From contig NW_003141762.1 in assembly GCF_000003605.2 (NCBI RefSeq), positions 1 to 31,186 on the forward strand: a DNA stretch of 31,186 nucleotides, given 5' to 3'. Below the pieces are notes generated by a model. That model worked only from the letters and a program-made list of their open reading frames with translations, had not been told where the DNA came from and ran no database searches. Source of the stretch: Saccoglossus kowalevskii. Its lineage: Eukaryota; Hemichordata; Enteropneusta; Harrimaniidae. Below are positions 1 to 10,800 of the stretch, one piece after another; the first letter of the stretch is position 1, and each line of letters opens with the position of its first letter. The position numbers and the translations under genes were made by a program.

Positions 1-490
1 TGTCTGCACCAGTCTGTTTCTACTCACTTTGATATGTCTACACTAGTCTATTTCTACTCACTTTGATATGTCTACACCAGCCTGTTTCTACTCACTTTGA
101 TATGTCTACACCAGTCTATTTCCACTCACTTTGATATGTCTACACCAGTCTCTTTCTACTCACTTTGATATTTCTACACCAGTCTGTTTCTACTCACTTT
201 GATATGTCTACACAAGTCTGTTTCTACTCACTTTGATATGTCTACACCAGTCTCTTTCTACTCACTTTGATATTTCTACACCAGTCTGTTTCTACTCACT
301 TTGATATGTCTACACCAGTCTCTTTCTACTCACTTTGATATGTCTACACCAGTCTATTTCTACTCACTTTGATATGTCTACACAAGTCTGTTTCTACTCA
401 CTTTGATATGTCTGCACCAGTCTATTTCCACTCACTCTGATATGTCTACACCAGTCTATTTCCGCTCACTTTGATATGTCTACACCAGTC
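1..490 (+). repeat. Segmental block shared with 21387-21876
   Basis: This block matches 21387-21876 at a constant offset of 21,386 bp. Both copies start with a TCTGCACC unit, then CACTAGTC, CAGCCTG, and two units carrying the rare GATATTTCTAC junction (G2T), which I see only in these two blocks. Inside the block a three-unit piece of 102 bp is itself doubled (CTCTTTCTA units at about 149 and 251). The copies differ by single bases, for example near 462, where this one has CCGCTC. The shared rare variants make common descent far more likely than chance reuse of common units. Confidence 0.75.
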
Positions 491-970
491 TGTTTCCACT
501 CACTTTGATATGTCTACACCAGTCTGTTTCCACTCACTTTAATATGTCTACACCAGTCTGTTTCCACTCACTTTGATATTACTACACCAGTCTATTTCCA
601 CTCACTTTGATATGTCTACACCAGTCTGTTTCTACTCACTTTGATATGTCTACACAAGTCTGTTTCTACTCACTTTGATATGTCTACACCAGTCTATTTC
701 CACTCACTTTGATATGTCTACACCAGTCTGTTTCCACTCACTTTGATATGTCTACTCCAGTCTGTTTCTACTCACTTTGATATGTCTACACCAGTCTGTT
801 TCCACTCACTTTGAAATTACTACACCAGTCTATTTCCACTCACTTTGATATGTCTACACCAGTCTATTTCCACTCACTTTGATATGTCAACATCAGTCTG
901 TTTCCACTCACTTTGATATGTCTACACCAGTCTGTTTCTACTCACTTTGATATGTCTACACCAGTCTATT
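445..970 (+). repeat. Segmental block shared with 16414-16939
   Basis: Offset 15,969 bp. Shared rare markers in the same order are CCGCTC (462 and 16431), an AATATG unit, a GATATTACTAC junction, a TCTACTCC unit, a TTGAAATTAC unit and TCAACATCAG. One visible difference is CTACTCAC here against CTAGTCAC in the other copy, in the TCTACTCC unit. The similarity stops where the copy at 16922 enters a 37-bp unit. A third relative lies at about 27215-27810. Confidence 0.7.
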
Positions 971-1054
971 TCCACTCACTTTGATATGTCTACACCAGTC
1001 TGTTTTTACTCACTTTGATATGTCTACACCAGTCTGTTTCTACTCACTTTGATA

Positions 1055-1598
1055 TGTCTACACCAGTTTGTTTCCACTCACTTTGATATGTTTACACCAG
1101 TCTATTTCCACTAACTTTAATATGTCTACACCAGTCTATTTCTAGTCACTTTGATATGTCTACACCAGTCTGTTTCCACTCACTTTGATATGTCTACACC
1201 AGTCTGTTTCCACTCACTTTGATATGTCTACACCAGTCTATTTCCACTCACTTTGATATGTCTACACCAGTCTGTTTCCACTCACTTTGATATGTCTACA
1301 CCAGTCTGTTTCTACTCACTTTAATATGTCTACACCAGTTTGTTTCCACTCACTTTGATATGTCTACACCAGTCTATTTCCACTAACTTTAATATGTCTA
1401 CACCAGTCTATTTCTAGTCACTTTGATATGTCTACACCAGTCTATTTCTACTCACTTTGATATGTCTACACCAGTCTGTTTCCACTCACTTTGATATGTC
1501 TACCCCAGTCTATTTCCACTCACTTTGATATGTCTACACCAGTCTGTTTCCACTCACTTTGATATGTCTACACCAGTCTGTTTCTACTCACTTTAATA
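1055..1598 (+). repeat. 272-bp (8-unit) higher-order tandem, two full copies
   Basis: Copies span 1055-1326 and 1327-1598. Each runs: CAGTTTG unit, CTAACTTTAATA unit, CTAGTCAC unit, then five units ending in one with TTTAATA. A third copy starts at 1599 with the same first three units and then diverges at a CACAAG unit. The CTAAC marker sits at 1111, 1383 and 1655, exactly 272 bp apart. Copy 1 carries TTTACACC in its second unit and copy 2 a TACCCCAG unit, so the copies are close but not identical. Confidence 0.85.
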
Positions 1599-2142
1599 TG
1601 TCTACACCAGTTTGTTTCCACTCACTTTGATATGTCTACACCAGTCTATTTCCACTAACTTTAATATGTCTACACCAGTCTATTTCTAGTCACTTTGATA
1701 TGTCTACACCAGTCTATTTCTACTCACTTTGATATGTCTACACAAGTCTGTTTCTACTCTCTTTGATATGTCTGCACCAGTCTTTTTCTACTCACTCTGA
1801 TATGTCTGCACCAGTCTATTTCCACTCACTTTGATATGTCTACACCAGTCTATTTCTACTCACTTTGATATGTCTACACAAGTCTGTTTCTACTCACTTT
1901 GATATGTCTGCACCAGTCTTTTTCTACTCACTCTGATATGTCTGCACCAGTCTATTTCTACTCACTTTGATATGTCTACACCAGTCTGTTTCTACTCACT
2001 TTGATATGTCTACACCAGTCTGTTTCCACTCACTTTGATATGTCTACACCAGTCTGTTTCTACTCACTTTGATATGTCTACACCAGTCTGTTTCCACTCA
2101 CTTTGATATGTCTACACCAGTCTGTTTCTACTCACTTTGATA

Positions 2143-2380
2143 TGTCTACACCAGTCTATTTCCACTCACTTTGAGATGTCTACACCAGGCTATTTCCACT
2201 CACTTTGATATGACTACACCAGCCTGTTTTTACTCACTTTTATATGTCTACACCAGTCTGTTTCTACTCACTTTGATATGTCTACACCAGTTTGTTTCCA
2301 CTCACTTTGATATGTCTACACCAGTCTATTTCCACTAACTTTAATATGTCTACACCAGTCTATTTCTAGTCACTTTGATA
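2143..2380 (+). repeat. Cassette G, seven-unit ordered module (first full copy)
   Basis: Seven units in order: one ending GAGATG (T33G), one with CAGGCTA (T13G), one starting TGACTACACC with CCTGTTTTT and TTTTATA (T3A, T13C, G31T), a plain unit, CAGTTTG (C14T), CTAACTTTAATA (C25A, G31A) and CTAGTCAC (C23G). Other full copies start at 5350, 7841, 8555, 9643, 9983, 11037, 11751, 12125 and 25751, each 238 bp. Variants lacking the CTAAC and CTAG units lie at 24625 and 28578. It is usually followed by a plain unit, a CACAAG or CAAAAG unit, then TCTGCACC-CTTTTTC-CACTCTGA and TCTGCACC units; after the 9983-type short copy (9643-9880) this tail is missing. Confidence 0.85.
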
Positions 2381-2995
2381 TGTCTACACCAGTCTATTTC
2401 TACTCACTTTGATATGTCTACACAAGTCTGTTTCTACTCACTTTGATATGTCTGCACCAGTCTTTTTCTACTCACTCTGATATGTCTGCACCAGTCTATT
2501 TCCACTCACTTTGATATGTCTACACCAGTCTGTTTCCACTCACTTTGATATGTCTACACCAGTCTATTTCCACTCACTTTGATATGTCTACACCAGTCTG
2601 TTTCCACTCACTTTGATATGTCTACACCAGTCTGTTTCTACTCACTTTAATATGTCTACACCAGTCTGTTTCCACTCACTTTGATATTACTACACCAGTC
2701 TATTTCCACTCACTTTGATATGTCTACACCAGTCTGTTTCTACTCACTTTGATATGTCTACACAAGTCTGTTTCTACTCACTTTGATATGTCTACACCAG
2801 TCTATTTCCACTCACTTTGATATATCTACACCAGTCTGTTTCCACTCACTTTGATATGTCTACTCCAGTCTGTTTCTAGTCACTTTGATATGTCTACACC
2901 AGTCTGTTTCCACTCATTTTGAAATTACTACACCAGTCTATTTCCACTCACTTTGATATGTCTACACCAGTCTATTTCCACTCACTTTGATATGT
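2350..2995 (+). repeat. Segmental block shared with 13182-13827
   Basis: Offset 10,832 bp. Shared rare markers in order are the CTAGTCAC and CACAAG units, the TATATCTACACC unit (2821 and 13653), TCTACTCC followed by CTAGTCAC, and CTCATTTTGAAATTAC (2915 and 13747). Small differences exist, for example CACTCTGA at about 13346 against CACTTTGA here. The right-hand limit is the TCAACATCAG unit at about 2995, replaced by TCTACACCAG in the other copy. Confidence 0.75.
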
Positions 2996-3094
2996 CAACA
3001 TCAGTCTGTTTCTACTCACTTTGATATGTCTACACCAGTCTATTTCCACTCACTTTGATATGTCTACACCAGTCTGTTTCTACTCACTTTGATA

Positions 3095-3166
3095 TGTCTA
3101 CACCAGTCTATTATTTTTAGTCACTTTGATATGTCTACACCAGTCTATTTTTTACTTACTTTGATA
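3095..3166 (+). repeat. Length-variant pair: 37-bp unit plus 35-bp unit
   Basis: The 37-bp unit carries CTATTATTTTTAGTCAC where a CTAG-type unit has CTATTTCTAGTCAC, so it looks like a 3-bp insertion with C20T in that subtype. The next unit carries CTATTTTTTA and is 35 bp. This is the first break of the 34-bp register. Other 37-bp units start at 4054, 5962, 6408, 13859, 15627, 16922, 17368, 20566, 22407, 23295, 25203 and 26635. All but 15627 are followed by the T-rich unit (36 bp at 20603). A 35-bp unit without its partner is at 7330-7364. Confidence 0.85.
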
Positions 3167-3434
3167 TGTCTACACCAGTCTATTTCCATTCACTTTAATA
3201 TGTCTGCACCAGTCTATTTCTACTCACTTTGATATGTCTACACCAGTCTATTTCCACTCACTTTGATATGTCTACACCAGTCTCTTTCTACTCACTTTGA
3301 TATGTCTACACCAGTCTGTTTCTACTCACTTTGATATGTCTACACCAGTCTGTTTCCACTCACTTTGATATGTCTACACTAATCTATTTCTACTCACTTT
3401 GATATGTCTACACCAGTCTATTTCCACTCACTTT

Positions 3435-4515
3435 GATATGTCTACACAAGTCTGTTTCTACTCACTTTGATATGTCTGCACCAGTCTTTTTCTACTCACT
3501 CTGATATGTCTGCACCAGTCTATTTCCACTCACTTTGATATGTCTACACCAGTCTGTTTCCACTCACTTTGATATGTCTACACCAGTCTATTTCCACTCA
3601 CTTTGATATGTCTACACCAGTCTGTTTCCACTCACTTTGATATGTCTACACCAGTCTGTTTCTACTCACTTTAATATGTCTACACCAGTCTGTTTCCACT
3701 CACTTTGATATTACTACAGCAGTCTATTTCCACTCACTTTGATATGTCTACACCAGTCTGTTTCTTCTCACTTTGATATGTCTACACAAGTCTGTTTCTA
3801 CTCACTTTGATGATATGTCTACACCAGTCTATTTCCACTCACTTTGATATGTCTACACAAGTCTGTTTCTACTCACTTTGATATGTCTACACCAGTCTAT
3901 TTCCACTCACTTTGATATGTCTACACTAGTCTGTTTCCACTCACTTTGATATGTCTACTCCAGTCTGTTTCTAGTCACTTTGATATGTCTGCACCAGTCT
4001 GTTTCCACTCACTTTGATATTACTACACCAGTCTATTTCCATTCACTATAATATGTCTACACCAGTCTATTATTTTTAGTCACTTTGATATGTCTACACC
4101 AGTCTATTTTTTACTCACTTTGATATATCTACACCAGTCTATTTCCATTCACTTTAATATGTCTGCACCAGTCTATTTCTACTCACTTTGATATGTCTAC
4201 ACCAGTCTGTTTCTACTCACTTTGATATGTCTACACCAGTCTATTTCCACTCACTTTGATATGTCTACACCAGTCTGTTTCTACTCACTTTGATATGTCT
4301 ACACCAGTCTGTTTCTACTTACTTTGATATGTCTACACCAGTCTATTTCCATTCACTATAATATGTCTGCACCAGTCTATTTCTACTCACTTTGATATGT
4401 CTACACCAGTCTGTTTCTACTCACTTTGATATGTCTACACCAGTCTGTTTCCACTCACTTTGATATGTCTACACCAGTCTGTTTCTACTCACTTTGATAT
4501 GTCTACACCAGTCTG
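3435..4515 (+). repeat. About 1.08-kb block shared with 26019-27096
   Basis: Offset is 22,584 bp up to about 3808, then 22,581 bp, because this copy has an extra TGA (CTTTGATGATATG). Diagnostic shared features are TTACTACAGC (3711 and 26295), TTTCTTCTCAC (3764 and 26348), TCTACTCC with CTAGTCAC, a GATATTAC junction, CCATTCACTATAATATGTCTAC, and the 37/35-bp pair (4054 and 26635). It is among the longest-range and longest copies in the window. Confidence 0.75.
4054..4515 (+). repeat. Cassette P, ordered module of about 14 units
   Basis: Order: 37-bp unit, 35-bp unit, CCATTCACTTTAATA, TCTGCACC unit, alternating CTGTTTCTA and CTATTTCCA units, a CTACTTAC unit, CCATTCACTATAATA, a second TCTGCACC unit, then CTGTTTCTA and CTGTTTCCA units. 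The same order starts at 6408, 17368, 22407, 23295 and 26635, with one extra plain unit before CTACTTAC in some copies (6408, 22407, 23295). Copies at 5962, 16922 and 25203 are close variants: in 5962 and 16922 the unit after CCATTCACTTTAATA is TCTACACC instead of TCTGCACC. Confidence 0.8.
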
Positions 4516-4601
4516 TTTCCACTCACTTTGATATGTCTACACCAGTCTGTTTCTACTCACTTTGATATGTTTACACCAGTCTGTTTCTACTCACTTTGAT
4601 A

Positions 4602-4873
4602 TGTCTACACCAGTCTATTTCCACTCACTTTGAGATGTCTACACCAGGCTATTTCCACTCACTTTGATATGACTACACCAGCCTGTTTTTACTCACTTTT
4701 ATATGTCTACACCAGTCTGTTTCTACTCACTTTGATATGTCTACACCAGTTTGTTTCCACTCACTTTGAGATGTCTACACCAGGCTATTTCCACTCACTT
4801 TGATATGACTACACCAGCCTGTTTTTACTCACTTTTATATGTCTACACCAGTCTATTTCTAGTCACTTTGATA
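4602..4873 (+). repeat. Rearranged cassette G with hybrid units
   Basis: The module begins normally at 4602 (GAGATG), 4636 (CAGGCTA), 4670 (TTTTATA) and 4704 (plain). The fifth unit at 4738-4771 is a hybrid: its left half is the CAGTTTG unit and its right half ends GAGATG. CAGGCTA and TTTTATA units then repeat at 4772 and 4806. The array next jumps straight to the CTAGTCAC unit at 4840, omitting the plain, CAGTTTG and CTAAC units. This is the pattern expected from one 136-bp (four-unit) duplication and one 102-bp (three-unit) deletion by unequal exchange. Confidence 0.8.
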
Positions 4874-5934
4874 TGTCTACACCAGTCTATTTCTACTCAC
4901 TTTGATATGTCTACACAAGTCTGTTTCTACTCACTTTGATATGTCTGCACCAGTCTTTTTCTACTCACTCTGATATGTCTGCACCAGTCTATTTCCACTC
5001 ACTTTGATATGTCTACACCAGTCTGTTTCCACTCACTTTGATATGTCTACACCAGTCTATTTCCACTCACTTTGATATGTCTACACCAGTCTGTTTCCAC
5101 TCACTTTGATATGTCTACACCAGTCTGTTTCTACTCACTTTAATATGTCTACACCAGTCTGTTTCCACTCACTTTGATATTACTACACCAGTCTATTTCC
5201 ACTCACTTTGATATGTCTACACCAGTCTGTTTCTACTCACTTTGATATGTCTACACCAGTCTGTTTCCACTCACTTTGATATGTCTACACCAGTCTGTTT
5301 CTACTCACTTTGATATGTTTACACCAGTCTGTTTCTACTCACTTTGATATGTCTACACCAGTCTATTTCCACTCACTTTGAGATGTCTACACCAGGCTAT
5401 TTCCACTCACTTTGATATGACTACACCAGCTTGTTTTTACTCACTTTTATATGTCTACACCAGTCTGTTTCTACTCACTTTGATATGTCTACACCAATTT
5501 GTTTCCACTCACTTTGATATGTCTACACCAGTCTATTTCCACTAACTTTAATATGTCTACACCAGTCTATTTCTAGTCACTTTGATATGTCTACATCAGT
5601 CTATTTCTACTCACTTTGATATGTCTACAAAAGTCTGTTTCTACTCACTTTGATATGTCTGCACCAGTCTTTTTCTACTCACTCTGATATGTCTGCACCA
5701 GTCTATTTCCACTCACTTTGATATGTCTACACCAGTCTGTTTCCACTCACTTTGATATGTCTACACCAGTCTATTTCCACTCACTTTGATATGTCTACAC
5801 CAGTCTGTTTCCACTCACTTTGATATGTCTACACCAGTCTGTTTCTACTCACTTTGATATGTCTACACCAGTCTCTTTCTACTCACTTTGATATGTCTAC
5901 ACCAGTCTATTTCTACTCACTTTGATATGTCTAC

Positions 5935-6690
5935 ACCAGTCTGTTTCTACTCACTTTGATATGTCTACACCAGTCTATTATTTTTAGTCACTTTGATATG
6001 TCTACACCAGTCTATTTTTTACTCACTTTGATATGTCTACACCAGTCTATTTCCATTCACTTTAATATGTCTACACCAGTCTATTTCTACTCACTTTGAT
6101 ATGTCTACACCAGTCTGTTTCTACTCACTTTGATATGTCTACACCAGTCTATTTCCACTCACTTTGATATGTCTACACCAGTCTGTTTCTACTCACTTTG
6201 ATATGTCTACACCAGTCTGTTTCTACTTACTTTGATATGTCTACACCAGTCTATTTCCATTCACTATAATATGTCTGCACCAGTCTATTTCTACTCACTT
6301 TGATATGTCTACACCAGTCTGTTTCTACTCACTTTGATATGTCTACACCAGTCTGTTTCCACTCACTTTGATATGTCTACACCAGTCTGTTTCTACTCAC
6401 TTTGATATGTCTACACCAGTCTATTATTTTTAGTCACTTTGATATGTCTACACCAGTCTATTTTTTAGTCACTTTGATATGTCTACACCAGTCTATTTCC
6501 ATTCACTTTAATATGTCTGCACCAGTCTATTTCTACTCACTTTGATATGTCTACACCAGTCTGTTTCTACTCACTTTGATATGTCTACACCAGTCTATTT
6601 CCACTCACTTTGATATGTCTACACCAGTCTGTTTCTACTCACTTTGATATGTCTACACCAGTCTGTTTCTACTCACTTTGATATGTCTAC
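5935..6690 (+). repeat. Segmental block shared with 16895-17650
   Basis: Offset 10,960 bp. Both copies contain two 37-bp units exactly 446 bp apart (5962/6408 and 16922/17368), the unusual TTTAATATGTCTACACC junction after the first CCATTCAC unit, and TTTTTTAGTCAC in the second 35-bp unit. Register is lost near 6660, where this copy has one extra plain unit before CTACTTAC. I saw no base difference in the stretches I compared line by line. Confidence 0.8.
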
Positions 6691-7190
6691 ACCAGTCTGT
6701 TTCTACTTACTTTGATATGTCTACACCAGTCTATTTCCATTCACTATAATATGTCTGCACCAGTCTATTTCTACTCACTTTGATATGTCTACACCAGTCT
6801 GTTTCTACTCACTTTGATATGTCTACACCAGTTTGTTTCCACTCACTTTGATATGTCTACACCAGTCTATTTCCACTAACTTTAATATGTCTACACCAGT
6901 CTATTTCTAGTCACTTTGATATGTCTACACCAGTCTATTTCTACTCACTTTGATATGTCTACACAAGTCTGTTTCTACTCACTTTGATATGTCTGCACCA
7001 GTCTTTTTCTACTCACTCTGATATGTCTGCACCAGTCTATTTCCACTCACTTTGATATGTCTACACCAGTCTGTTTCCACTCACTTTGATATGTCTACAC
7101 CAGTCTATTTCCACTCACTTTGATATGTCTACACCAGTCTGTTTCCACTCACTTTGATATGTCTACACCAGTCTGTTTCTACTCACTTTG
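6408..7190 (+). repeat. About 0.78-kb block shared with 22407-23189
   Basis: Offset 15,999 bp. Both copies run cassette P with the extra plain unit, then pass directly from a plain unit into the CAGTTTG, CTAACTTTAATA, CTAGTCAC trio (6820-6921 and 22819-22920) without the GAGATG part of cassette G. They then share CACAAG, TCTGCACC and alternating units. A visible difference is TTTTTTAGTC here against TTTTTTACTC there. Confidence 0.75.
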
Positions 7191-7840
7191 ATATGTCTAC
7201 ACCAGTCTATTTCCACTCACTTTGATATGTCTACACCAGTCTGTTTCTACTCACTTTGATATGTCTACACCAGTCTGTTTCTACTCACTTTGATATGTCT
7301 ACACCAGTCTGTTTCTACTTACTTTGATATGTCTACACCAGTCTATTTTTTACTCACTTTGATATATCTACACCAGTCTATTTCCATTCACTTTAATATG
7401 TCTGCACCAGTCTATTTCTACTCACTTTGATATGTCTACACCAGTCTGTTTCTACTCACTTTGATATGTCTACACCAGTCTATTTCCACTCACTTTGATA
7501 TGTCTACACCAGTCTGTTTCTACTCACTTTGATATGTCTACACCAGTCTGTTTCTACTTACTTTGATATGTCTACACCAGTCTATTTCCATTCACTATAA
7601 TATGTCTGCACCAGTCTATTTCTACTCACTTTGATATGTCTACACCAGTCTGTTTCTACTCACTTTGATATGTCTACACCAGTCTGTTTCCACTCACTTT
7701 GATATGTCTACACCAGTCTGTTTCTACTCACTTTGATATGTCTACACCAGTCTGTTTCCACTCACTTTGATATGTCTACACCAGTCTGTTTCTACTCACT
7801 TTGATATGTTTACACCAGTCTGTTTCTACTCACTTTGATA

Positions 7841-10800
7841 TGTCTACACCAGTCTATTTCCACTCACTTTGAGATGTCTACACCAGGCTATTTCCACTCA
7901 CTTTGATATGACTACACCAGCTTGTTTTTACTCACTTTTATATGTCTACACCAGTCTGTTTCTACTCACTTTGATATGTCTACACCAGTTTGTTTCCACT
8001 CACTTTGATATGTCTACACCAGTCTATTTCCACTAACTTTAATATGTCTACACCAGTCTATTTCTAGTCACTTTGATATGTCTACACCAGTCTATTTCTA
8101 CTCACTTTGATATGTCTACACAAGTCTGTTTCTACTCACTTTGATATGTCTGCACCAGTCTTTTTCTACTCACTCTGATATGTCTGCACCAGTCTATTTC
8201 CACTCACTTTGATATGTCTACACCAGTCTGTTTCCACTCACTTTGATATGTCTACACCAGTCTATTTCCACTCACTTTGATATGTCTACACCAGTCTGTT
8301 TCCACTCACATTGATATGTCTACACCAGTCTGTTTCTACTCACTTTAATATGTCTACACCAGTCTGTTTCCACTCACTTTGATATTACTACACCAGTCTA
8401 TTTCCACTCACTTTGTTATGTCTACACCAGTCTGTTTCTACTCACTTTGATATGTCTACACCAGTCTGTTTCCACTCACTTTGATATGTCTACACCAGTC
8501 TGTTTCTACTCACTTTGATATGTTTACACCAGTCTGTTTCTACTCACTTTGATATGTCTACACCAGTCTATTTCCACTCACTTTGAGATGTCTACACCAG
8601 GCTATTTCCACTCACTTTGATATGACTACACCAGCCTGTTTTTACTCACTTTTATATGTCTACACCAGTCTGTTTCTACTCACTTTGATATGTCTACACC
8701 AGTTTGTTTCCACTCACTTTGATATGTCTACACCAGTCTATTTCCACTAACTTTAATATGTCTACACCAGTCTATTTCTAGTCACTTTGATATGTCTACA
8801 CCAGTCTATTTCTACTCACTTTGATATGTCTACAAAAGTCTGTTTCTACTCACTTTGATATGTCTGCACCAGTCTTTTTCTACTCACTCTGATATGTCTG
8901 CACCAGTCTATTTCCACTCACTTTGATATGTCTACACCAGTCTGTTTCCACTCACTTTGATATGTCTACACCAGTCTATTTCCACTCACTTTGATATGTC
9001 TACACCAGTCTGTTTTCACTCACTTTGATATGTCTACACCAGTCTGTTTCTACTCACTTTAATATGTCTACACCAGTTTGTTTCCACTCACTTTGATATG
9101 TCTACACCAGTCTATTTCCACTAACTTTAATATGTCTACACCAGTCTATTTCTAGTCACTTTGATATGTCTACACCAGTCTATTTCTACTCACTTTGATA
9201 TGTCTACACAAGTCTGTTTCTACTCACTTTGATATGTCTGCACCAGTCTTTTTCTACTCACTCTGATATGTCTGCACCAGTCTATTTCCACTCACTTTGA
9301 TATGTCTACACCAGTCTATTTCTACTCACTTTGATATGTCTACACAAGTCTGTTTCTACTCACTTTGATATGTCTGCACCAGTCTTTTTCTACTCACTCT
9401 GATATGTCTGCACCAGTCTATTTCTACTCACTTTGATATGTCTACACCAGTCTGTTTCTACTCACTTTGATATGTCTACACCAGTCTGTTTCCACTCACT
9501 TTGATATGTCTACACCAGTCTGTTTCTACTCACTTTGATATGTCTACACCAGTCTGTTTCCACTCACTTTGATATGTCTACACCAGTCTGTTTCTACTCA
9601 CTTTGATATGTTTACACCAGTCTGTTTCTACTCACTTTGATATGTCTACACCAGTCTATTTCCACTCACTTTGAGATGTCTACACCAGGCTATTTCCACT
9701 CACTTTGATATGACTACACCAGCCTGTTTTTACTCACTTTTATATGTCTACACTAGTCTGTTTCTACTCACTTTGATATGTCTACACCAGTTTGTTTCCA
9801 CTCACTTTGATATGTCTACACCAGTCTATTTCCACTAACTTTAATATGTCTACACCAGTCTATTTCTAGTCACTTTGATATGTCTACACCAGTCTATTTC
9901 TACTCACTTTGATATGTCTACACCAGTCTGTTTCCACTCACTTTGATATGTCTACACCAGTCTGTTTCTACTCACTTTGATATGTCTACACCAGTCTATT
10001 TCCACTCACTTTGAGATGTCTACACCAGGCTATTTCCACTCACTTTGATATGACTACACCAGCCTGTTTTTACTCACTTTTATATGTCTACACCAGTCTG
10101 TTTCTACTCACTTTGATATGTCTACACCAGTTTGTTTCCACTCACTTTGATATGTCTACACCAGTCTATTTCCACTAACTTTAATATGTCTACACCAGTC
10201 TATTTCTAGTCACTTTGATATGTCTACACCAGTCTATTTCTACTCACTTTGATATGTCTACAAAAGTCTGTTTCTACTCACTTTGATATGTCTGCACCAG
10301 TCTTTTTCTACTCACTCTGATATGTCTGCACCAGTCTATTTCCACTCACTTTGATATGTCTACACCAGTCTGTTTCCACTCACTTTGATATGTCTACACC
10401 AGTCTATTTCCACTCACTTTGATATGTCTACACCAGTCTGTTTCCACTCACTTTGATATGTCTACACCAGTCTGTTTCTACTCACTTTAATATGTCTACA
10501 CCAGTTTGTTTCCACTCACTTTGATATGTCTACACCAGTCTATTTCCACTAACTTTAATATGTCTACACCAGTCTATTTCTAGTCACTTTGATATGTCTA
10601 CACCAGTCTATTTCTACTCACTTTGATATGTCTACACAAGTCTGTTTCTACTCACTTTGATATGTCTGCACCAGTCTTTTTCTACTCACTCTGATATGTC
10701 TGCACCAGTCTATTTCCACTCACTTTGATATGTCTACACCAGTCTATTTCTACTCACTTTGATATGTCTACACAAGTCTGTTTCTACTCACTTTGATATG

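Noticed and set aside
3804-3816. CTTTGATGATATG as the start of a new unit type
   Set aside because: It is a single 3-bp duplication (TGA) absent from the sister copy at about 26392, so it is a private indel rather than a subtype.
4751-4939. Open reading frame of 62 codons starting with TTG
   Set aside because: It lies wholly in the satellite. Because 34 is not a multiple of 3, the TGA in CTTTGATA closes each plus-strand frame about every 102 bp. Here a G31T change (CTTTTATA) removes one TGA, so the frame runs through one more cycle. It has no ATG start, no ribosome-binding context, and its product is just the translated repeat.
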